NCBI RefSeq assembly: GCF_033958435.1
Contig: NC_134137.1
Span: 222,621,501-222,685,500 of the forward strand
Source: Carettochelys insculpta
Taxonomy: Eukaryota; Chordata; Testudines; Carettochelyidae
DNA length: 64,000 nt
Direction of reading: 5' to 3'
Shown: piece after piece, positions 55,934-64,000 of the stretch
How positions within the stretch are numbered: the first letter of the stretch is position 1
Layout: every line of letters begins with the position of its first letter
Position numbers and translations under genes: made by a program
The notes under the pieces: generated by a model
The model's database searches: none
Seen by the model: only the letters and a program-made list of their open reading frames with translations
What the model was told of the DNA's origin: nothing

Positions 55934-56360
55934 GAGCCTACACCAGCAAGTTCTTTCTAAAGGTTTTTCAAAAGAACGGGACTCTTTCAAAAGGGCCCAT
56001 GGAGCATCTACACACAAAAAGCGTTTTCAAAAGGAAATTGAAAGAACGTGGTGCTCCTTTCGAAATCACTTTTCCTCTCCTGTTTGAGGAAGAGCGCCTC
56101 TTTTCAAAAGCATCTTTTGAAAGAAAACACTTGTAGATGCTTAGCATGGCCCTTCTTTCAAAAGAACAGTCTTCATTTCCAATCCCTGGGCCATTCTTTT
56201 GAAAGAGCAGGAGTTGTGTGGATGCTCTCTTTTGAAAGAGCAGATCACTCTCTTGATCCGCTTTTTTTGTGTGTGGATGCACTCTTTTGAAAAGAGCTCT
56301 TTCAGAAGAGATCTTATGGAAGAGATTCTTTTGAAAGATCTCTGTAGTGTAGATGTAGTC
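55934..56360. mobile_element. inverted-repeat MITE rich in CTTTTGAAAG decamers
   Basis: The left end (GAGCCTACACCAGCAAGTTC) and the right end (reverse complement GACTACATCTACACTACAGA) are diverged inverted repeats of the 'tctacac' type. Between them about ten copies of CTTTTGAAAG or its reverse CTTTCAAAAG occur, partly still as TTTCGAAA (56057). This resembles the TTCGAA-rich MITE-B after loss of CpG. It is non-coding, and the open stretches on both strands come from the repeated decamer. Confidence 0.6.
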
Positions 56361-57298
56361 ACATAGGCACAGGGTGTTCCAGTCACAAATAAATACTTTC
56401 AGTGCAGAAACTGAAACCAACAGATAAAGCCTAGCAGTAAAATACTATTATATTTTATATTAGCAAAATATTATATGCGGTAAGATGTTCATTAATTCTC
56501 AAGTAGGTCACTGCAGACTGGTCAAGGCATCCATTTGCCAGTCTATCTAGGGCAGACCTGTTGCACATGGGAAGAGAACGATAGTATTTTGGGGGGGTGG
56601 GGAGGCATTAGGGTTATCTTGGCCCTGATCTTTTTATACTCCCTACATTTCCCATCTTTCCTCCTGCACTTAATTATCGTTTCAACACCTAGGTTATTTT
56701 ATTTTAAGCACTCTATATCCTCAGGACTCTCCACCTTCAGAGCTTGCTCAGTGCTAAACAAGCATATTTAAAGCTCTGTCTTTCAATGAATAAAACAAAA
56801 CTTTTTAACATTTCACACAGAAGAGTTACTCTCCACCTACTCATTAAGAATTTGCATGTTACAGCATCATGCATATTCCTAATAAGCTTACAAATGGAGA
56901 ATCAGAAGGAAAGAGAATCATTCTAGAAGTAAATGAACAACCAATGTCTTTCTGCTGGTTTGGTCCAAAATGCGGATAGTTTACTATGGGTAAAATGTAA
57001 CCGTCTGGGAAGAACTGAAAGCCAAAATACAGGGAGTTAAATCCTTTCAATAGTTTCAATAAATGATTTTAATAGATTTTAGTAGTTTCACCTGAATAAG
57101 AACTGCATGGTATGGCCACAAATGAACGGGGTCACCAAAGGGGAAATCGAAGGAGGAATAACAATGTATTTATTTTATCAAAGGGAAGGTTATGACAATT
57201 TCTTGATTACAATCTGTATAAACCTTCATGGGGAACACATATTTAATAATGGATTCTTTAATGTAGTAAAGTATAATCAGGATCTAATGGTTGAAAGT
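56361..57298. other. unassigned DNA
   Basis: Nothing was recognised. Confidence 0.4.
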
Positions 57299-57548
57299 TG
57301 AAGGTAGACAAATTCAAACTAGAAATAAGGCATGAAATGTTGAATGATGACAGTAATTAACAATTGAACCAACTGACCAAGAGCTGTGATGGATTCTCCA
57401 TCACTGACCATTTTTAAATCAAGACTGGGTGTTTTGCAAAACGATTTACTAGAGGAATTATTTTAGGAAATTCTTTAGCATTTGTCTTACAGAAGGATGG
57501 ATTAGATGAATAGAATGGTCCCTTCAGGTCCTGGACTCTATGAATCTA
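57299..57548 (+). mobile_element. CR1 LINE 3' end fragment
   Basis: AATTGAACCAACTGACCAAG, GATGGATTCTCCATCACTGA, CCATTTTTAAATCAAGACTG, GGATTAGATGAATAGAATGG and CCTTCAGGTCCTGGACTCTA follow the CR1 3' UTR that ends in 'ctatgaatct'. Confidence 0.75.
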
Positions 57549-58300
57549 GGAGAAGGATGTATTATCACAGATGACCAATGGGGAAGAGGATAACAGTAAA
57601 TGGGACTATTAGAGGTATGGATAGCAATGACAACAAGCAATAGACTTGTACGTGTTTCTTTAAACTTTATTTGTTAAAATGCACTGACTCCAGGTGAAAT
57701 TTCTTTGCTGATTATTTTGTAGTCTTTCATTAATCATGAAACTATGACCCACAAATAGATAACAAGTGTGAATAACTCTCCAGTTTCATGGTAGCTTCTG
57801 TGAGTGCATCTGTGCAAGCTAGCTGAAATGAAATTTTATAATTTCTTACAACATTACTCCACTGGCTTACGCAGCTGGAATCCATCTTTTCAATTCTCAT
57901 GGTATCAGTTCACTGGTGAGCAAAAGCTGCTTTTCTTCTTTTGCGAGCAATGGAAACAATGGCATCTCTCCCAGGCCCTGATTCAGGAAAGTCCATAAGC
58001 AAGTGCTTTTAACTGAACAGTCTCTCTGAAGTGCTCAAATGCATGAAGTTAGACAAATACAGGAGTAACTTCCTGAATCAAAGCCTGACCTATAAAATCA
58101 GGATCCTGATTATAGCCACAATGTTTATGATAGGTTTTACACTTAAGATGCATACATAAATAACAGTAGAAATAAACTGATATAAAAAGGGAAGGAAAAG
58201 GAATAAAAAATTGGGAGAAGAAAAGACTGGGACAAGTTTGGAAGAGAACAAACATCAGCAGCCTTCCAAATTGTACTTGCAAAATAGCATAACACAAAGA
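57549..58300. other. unassigned DNA
   Basis: Nothing was recognised. Confidence 0.4.
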
Positions 58301-58628
58301 TACACGTTGAACCTCTCTAGCCTGGCACCCTTGGGACCCAACCAGTGGGGAATGAGAGAACTTGTTGAACCATGGGAGGTCAATATTATCTAGCAGCATT
58401 ACCAACACTTCCACTGCTTACTGGACTTTAAGAAAACATTTTGGGGGTAAATTACAGCTAAATAACAGCACAGAACACAGAGACAGGACATGTGGCTATA
58501 AACAACTCCACAGGACTGCAAGAAACTTGGCCACACTCACGATAAGTGGCTGTTTGGGTAACTAAAATCAAGACAGATTACGTGTATTGTCAGATGAAGG
58601 AGTGCTGGACTAGAGAGACTCAACCTGA
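58301..58628 (-). mobile_element. MITE-A copy 6
   Basis: It starts TACACGTTGAACCTCTCTAG and ends GACTAGAGAGACTCAACCTG. The inner GGAGGTCAATATTATCTAGC and AAATTACAGCTAAATAACAG match copies 2, 4 and 5. Confidence 0.78.
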
Positions 58629-60459
58629 ACATATTTTTTTCCTTATGTACCATACTGGTGTTCAAGTCTTAGGCAACAAGTTTTATGGGCCTGTGGTGCC
58701 CTGACACCAGCCATATTCCTGGCCTGGGGCCAGGCTCCACAAAAGCCCCACTCTCTGCCCCACTGAGACTCCAGCCTACATGCCACCCCCAAGTGACTGA
58801 AAATGCCCCTTGGTGCCACCACCAGCAGTACAGCAGGGCTACAGCAGCTTCCTGATGCTTGTACCCCATAACTGCCAGCAAATTCGTTCCTGCATCCTGG
58901 GGGACACACACAGCCACAGGGACACACACGCTGGCTGCTTCATGGAATGAGCAGCAAGAAGTTGCTTAGTCCCATTATGCTGCTGATGGTGGCAGTGGGA
59001 GCCCAGGGAACAGACAGAAAAAAAATCTCAAGAGACGTACAAGACAGAGAAAAAAGAACACACAGAATAAGACTTCAGAACTACAACCTATGGAACAAGA
59101 CAGCAAAATACAATGTATTTTCTATAGGAGACACATTCCTCCTTCCAATGAATTAGAGAAAAAGTATACGGAAGCCTATATGACTATTCAGCAAAATTTC
59201 TGATGTAAAGTAGCCATAGAGCTGATGGAGCTACCATAAGCTGGATGTTGATCTATGTAATGGAAGCCAGCGTGATGGTGGAACAGACCTCAAACTTTCT
59301 TGAGACTCCCTGCCTATGCTGAACAGCCTAAAACACACAACAATTTGTTAGACTCTGATAGTTTACACTCAGAGAAGTATTGGAAGCTTCATTACTTGGG
59401 ACATATAGAACTCAATGGGACAGCATACCAAAAAGTTTGACGAAGAACAATTCTGAACTTCAAAAGGATGGACTTTTTCATAGTGTGGACTATATCTTCA
59501 GATAGACGCTGCCATCCATATTATAAAGACATCTGAAAAGCTTTTACATATCCAACTGAAAGAGCAAGAAGAATTTGGGGATGCAAAACTTAACCAATCC
59601 AACTGATATTTCAACAGAGCATTCAACTGGTGCCTGTGGGGTAGGGCATACAGGAAGGGCAAGCCAGAGAAACAAGAAGGAGGCATTAGGAGACACTCCA
59701 GTTAGCAAATAAAATTTTAGTAGGGGCACAGGGTTTGGTGCATCCCCCAAGTGCTACCATGAGTCACCTATGGCCTGAACTCTTGTGAGAAGTACCATGT
59801 ATCTTTAATGGCCAAGACTGATTTTACATCTCATCCAGAGGAAAGATGTCTCTTTATTGTAATAGAGTTAATTATTTTACAAATGCTAACTTATAGAAGA
59901 ACCAACTGCTTTCATAAAGTAAATTTAGACCCAAAAATATGAGATTGACTCAACTGGGGGTGGGGAGGATGAACAGGGTACAACTTGCAGAAATGCTGTG
60001 TCTTGAGTTTATTTAGTCAGGAAACTTCACAGACAACCAAGAAATCTCATTGATCAAATTAGATTTGTCCTTATTTTTAAGTACACTTCCTAATTAAAAA
60101 AGAAGGATTACTTACTTTTATTTTAATGGATTTTCTTTACTCAGATTTTATAACAATGCATGAATGAATTTAGCCATTGTTACTGCAAAAGACTAGCGCA
60201 GTTTGTACAAAAATAAAATCTAATCACTTCAAGAAAAAGTACATGGCAATGGCAAGACCAAGCAGGGACAGTCACACATCCTTAAAATGCAAATTAATAT
60301 CAAGTTCTGCTGATGTTGTTCAGAAGGTGCAAACCCATTCTTTACATTTTTAGTCTTGCATGGGCATGTTACTTTGTTTCACAATTAGTTTAACATGAAT
60401 ACTCTTAGAAGCAATTAAAAGGCAGCTCTTCAGCAGTGTTGTGGTCTGGAGAAATGAAC
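58629..60459. other. unassigned DNA, GC-rich patch at 58680-58990
   Basis: The patch (GGGCCTGTGGTGCCCTGACA, CCTGGCCTGGGGCCAGGCTC) may be another GC-rich dispersed repeat. No gene was recognised. Confidence 0.35.
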
Positions 60460-60655
60460 AAACCATTAGGAGACAGGAAAGCCCTAAACTCTAATCTCAG
60501 CTCTTTTGCTGATTTGCTGTGTGGCCTCGGACATAGCTCTTTGTGGCTCAGTTTCATCATTTGTAAAATAGGGATAGTGTTTAGCTCACTGGAAACTGAT
60601 GGATTACTTAATTTCTCATTCAGTGCTTTAACCATGTAAGTGCTAATCATAAGCT
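60460..60655 (+). repeat. MIR-like SINE remnant
   Basis: CTGATTTGCTGTGTGGCCTC, GACATAGCTCTTTGTGGCTC and AGTTTCATCATTTGTAAAAT, then AGGGATAGTGTTTAGCTCAC, follow the MIR core closely and in order. Confidence 0.82.
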
Positions 60656-61900
60656 CTTTAAAAAAGTGAAGGTTGTTTGCTTTTGGAACTATAATTGTCT
60701 TGCAAATTGATACTATAGCTGCTACACAAAATTACGATACATCTATAAATACTTAACAAATCCATTCCTATGTCATTATACTTGAAGATAAACCTTCCTT
60801 TAAAAAGTCATGAGAACACATTCCAAACAAACAGTGTGACTCAATGCATTATCCTTTTCCTTAGTCTGTAGGCCAATGGTTATGATGGCCCTACTACGAC
60901 TCAGAACTTTGCAAAGCAGCAGTAGCATGAAATTAATAATACACTGGATAATTTTCACTGTTGCTAATCCCTATGGGCAATAATGAGAATGTCAGATACA
61001 CAGTGTCACTGCGGCTGCTTAGGAAAGCGGAGGCAAACACTGGCATTATTAACAAAAGAAGACCTCAAGACTTACTCACAAATGAGCACCCTGAGATAAT
61101 GTGAAGAGTAAAGTCACAAAGATGACTCCTTGTCATAGCAGCCAGGAAGCAATGGAAGGGGAGAAGAGCAAGCAACCTAGCTCCTTCTTTCTTCCATCAT
61201 CTCAAGTATCGTCAGCCAGAGGCTGTTGTGAAAGATGAAGATCCTGAGCACTTCCATGGACATCGCAGCACTCTCCAGTTTCCCTCAAACTGGTAGCAAC
61301 TGCAGTTTGCCCTCAGATTTTGGTAACGGTATCCCTCACCTTTTCATATCTGCCCATGGGTGTTAAATTTAGTGTTCCAGCTTCTAACTGTGTGATAAAA
61401 AGGTAACTAAGGAGAATATAAAGGAAAAGGAAAAGGAACGGGAATCAAGGGGAGCCCAGACAGAAACTCAGAGGGTGAAATAGGACTTCAGGAAAACTTG
61501 TCCTGCATATTATTATGTAACAAGGAAATAAATTTACACCTCCCTTAAAGCTAAAGAATCCAACGTGTTTGTGACTTTCAGAACCATCTAATCTGGCCAA
61601 ACAGTGGGGTCATGACTGAGATACCCTTTTACAGAAACACATCTTCAGCAATTTGTGGACTGAACTAAAATCAAATTTCTTAGACCAGGTTCTTATCTTT
61701 ATAAAGGAAAATAAAAGTTCAGTTGGTGGTGGTGGATGCAGGATGGAAGAAAACTCCACTCACTGGAACCATAAAGGATTTCTTGTTCAAGTGCTTGAAA
61801 CAATACGCCATTTTTGGGAACTTAAGCTAAAAACTGACCGGGGACCTGACAAATGAAAAAGTTGTGTAAGATACGTACACAAAATGATAAAATTGTGACC
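60656..61900. other. unassigned DNA
   Basis: Nothing was recognised. Confidence 0.4.
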
Positions 61901-61904
61901 TACA

Positions 61905-62760
61905 ATGAATGTTATTGTGAGATCTGTTTTAAGGCCTGTGATGCAGCATTCATCTCACACCAGCCCCAAATGGATGAATGAAACCAAGAAAGGGGCCAGT
62001 TAGTGAGATAAATTACACAGAAGGCATTTTGTATGGAGAAGCAAGCCTTGTCTGGAAGCTGGAGCTAAGCTGAGCTAATGAGGTTTGGGCTAGAATAAAA
62101 CCAGAAGGCTGGCAACAGAAATGGCTGCAGTGAAGAAGTCTGTAGTCAACCTCTGTGAATGAGATAGGGAAGGACGGGAGCCTGACCCTAAAGGCAGGAA
62201 ATATCCAGAAGAGAAAATGGTGGAGAAGAATGCCTGTGGGAGGCCTGTAGGAAGTAGCCTAGGGAGAAAGCAAAAACTATGGGGATTGAGCAGCTGTTGG
62301 CTATATGTTGTAGGTTCCCTGGACTGGAATCCAGAATAGTGGACAGGCCCAGGTTCTCCTACCAACCACTGACAGAGCAGGCAGCAGGTCCACTGAGACT
62401 CTATACCCCAGAAGGGAAAACTACATACTGACCTGGCTGGAGGGCCTAGTCACAGAGAGGTCGATGCAGTTTCTAGAGACAGAGAGGTGCCAGAAAGTGA
62501 GAGAGAAGATCATGGGTTGAGAGCTGTGGAGTTGAGAGCTACCAGAGGCCCAGGGTCGAAAGGAAGGGGGACCAGGTGGTCAGGGCCAAGAACAGAAGAG
62601 CAAGGCTTACAGCAGTTTGTTCTGCTCCCCCACATACATGTGCAGATGCAGTACAGCAGTCCCTGGCATTTCAAAGCCCCCTTTGCCCTTCCCCACCGCT
62701 ATCAGCAGGCCTGGATGAGAGACTGCAAGGAGAGGTGTCAGATCTAGAACAGAGCTGATC
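61905..62760 (+). repeat. long dispersed repeat, possibly LTR-derived (from memory)
   Basis: ACTGGAATCCAGAATAGTGG, CCCAGGTTCTCCTACCAACC, GAGCAGGCAGCAGGTCCACT, ACCCCAGAAGGGAAAACTAC and TACTGACCTGGCTGGAGGGC resemble, in order, a repeat I recall from turtle transcripts and genomes. The class and edges are uncertain. The small open stretches show no protein motif. Confidence 0.35.
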
Positions 62761-63948
62761 TCCAGAATAGCCAGGAGAAGATGCCACTGGCAGTGAGTGA
62801 CTATAGTATATCAGGGTCCGAGAATGGTCCCCTACATGAAAGGCTGAAACAATGTTCTATTTATAGTCTATGCTCACTAGAGCCTTGGAATCATTCCTAC
62901 TATTTTATATCTCTTCTTGATCACCGGTGATCTGTACATTCCCATTTTTTAACTGCTTTGTATGTTCCCTCCTTTGTCATCCAATAAAAAGTAACTTTAA
63001 GAAGTTTGTGTAATTTTAAAAAGCCTTTTTTAAAACTGATGTAATTTAGCTCCTTAGGAACCAACTCCTCCTTATTCTGTCCTCTCACCACCTGTACTTT
63101 AACTCTTACACAGAACACGGATGCAAGTATTCAGGGCTGAACACCACAAATATGTGACCCCATATTCAATTCATGATTCTATAGTGTGATAATGCTTTAA
63201 AATGATACAGATCAGCAGTGAAAGGAAGGTATTCTGTGATAGCTCCTCAGCAGCCCATGAAAAATTTGTTGGAAGTCCTTTATATTCAGTACACAAGAGA
63301 CAGATGTCCACGCAAGAAAAACACTACACTTTGTACAGAAGTAGTAAATAGTTTGTGGAGACTAAATGTCTAACCCAACATAAGGGTAACTCCAGGTGAA
63401 GAGTGAGTCAATATGAGGGAAATATGCACTGCCATTGCCCATGCTACACCTGTACTTGGATAATTACTATTTAATTTTATATATATTTATCAACCTACCC
63501 ATTTAAGGCTGTTCACAGGCCCTAAAGTCAATTTAGAAAATTGTGTAAAATGTAAATAGGGGATTTCCTTTATATGGAACCAAATCTTGTAGGTGTAAAT
63601 ACTTCTGAATTTACTTTAATGGGAATTTTGCTTCAGTAAATACCACAGGATGTGACTCATGGTTTGCACTGAGTAAGAATTAATACATTTTTTATTTAAG
63701 CAACTGATTTTTAAAATATCTGCTAGTGCTATTAAATATGTTGGAGAAAACAAGCTTGACATGATCAAAGATTCTAATTAATTGTTTTACCTATTTTATT
63801 CTAATGGACACTGTTTAAAAGATTCAGTACCATATGAATCGGAAAAGGATGAAAAGACAATGAGAACTAATCTGTATCTTTTTTTCAGGTACATTACATC
63901 TAAAAGATAGCTATTCTTCCTTTGGCTTGGAGTTCTTCTCTATTTACT
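62761..63948. other. unassigned AT-rich DNA
   Basis: Nothing was recognised. Confidence 0.4.
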
Positions 63949-64000
63949 AGGGCTACATCTACACTGAAGAGTTTTGTCAACAAAACCCAGGTCAGAGGTG
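63949..64000 (+). mobile_element. start of a Harbinger-like MITE cut by the window end
   Basis: GGGCTACATCTACACTGAAG followed by AGTTTTGTCAACAAAACC matches the 'gtctacac' end type seen at 8629 and in MITE-B. A small TTTTGTCAACAAAA palindrome follows. The element continues past the window. Confidence 0.45.

Noticed and set aside
1..64000. CRISPR arrays, operons, ribosome binding sites, bacterial terminators
   Set aside because: The sequence is vertebrate. The repeats are interspersed or simple, and no spacer-repeat pattern was seen.
1..64000. tRNA genes
   Set aside because: I found no complete cloverleaf with A and B boxes; B-box-like text occurs only inside MIR-like remnants.

Overview
This window is vertebrate nuclear DNA: AT-rich, almost entirely non-coding, and built from layers of interspersed repeats. 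CR1 LINE 3' ends, MIR-type SINE remnants, a 6.1 kb DIRS-type tyrosine-recombinase retrotransposon, PIF/Harbinger and hAT-like DNA elements and several repeats I recognise from turtle genomes together suggest a turtle (Testudines). A crocodilian or other sauropsid is less likely. I recognise no host protein-coding exon, tRNA, rRNA or CRISPR. The window looks intergenic or deeply intronic.

Layout. 1-3.1 kb: two CR1 fragments either side of an unrecognised decayed reading frame. 3.9-4.45 kb: a dispersed module and a worn minisatellite. 5.6-6.4 kb: two nested hAT-like elements, the outer with a perfect 8-bp target-site duplication (TSD). 8.6-10.3 kb: small inverted-repeat elements and a SINE-like repeat. 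12.3-13.4 kb: a long repeat resembling a turtle LTR element. 14.9-16.1 kb: a GC-rich repeat and a second hAT-like copy. 18.1-18.7 kb: a MITE split by a fold-back insertion. 19.9-26.4 kb: another copy of the same MITE split by the DIRS element. 26.5-40 kb: worn repeats, microsatellites, a degenerate Harbinger-like element and a 130-bp hAT-like MITE with perfect TSDs. 40.9-43.1 kb: a Harbinger deletion derivative holding both a Myb-like and a transposase fragment, itself hit by a palindromic MITE. 44-64 kb: further CR1, MIR and MITE copies, a second fold-back insertion with a 10-bp TSD, and unassigned AT-rich DNA.

The DIRS element (20211-26310, minus strand) is the only locus with long coding sequence. 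It has inverted terminal repeats, an internal complementary region matching both ends joined, a broken gag, a broken RT/RNase H (the active-site YxDD reads YLDN, with several nonsense codons and a frameshift), and an uninterrupted tyrosine recombinase frame with R, H, R and Y in place. Its two edges fall inside one MITE whose halves rejoin to normal length, so the insertion boundaries can be read directly.

Nothing here is a clearly new gene system. The most informative features are the DIRS structure and decay pattern, the nested insertions, and two fold-back insertions built from a related short repeat. Family names given 'from memory' rest on recall of repeat consensus sequences, not on a search.
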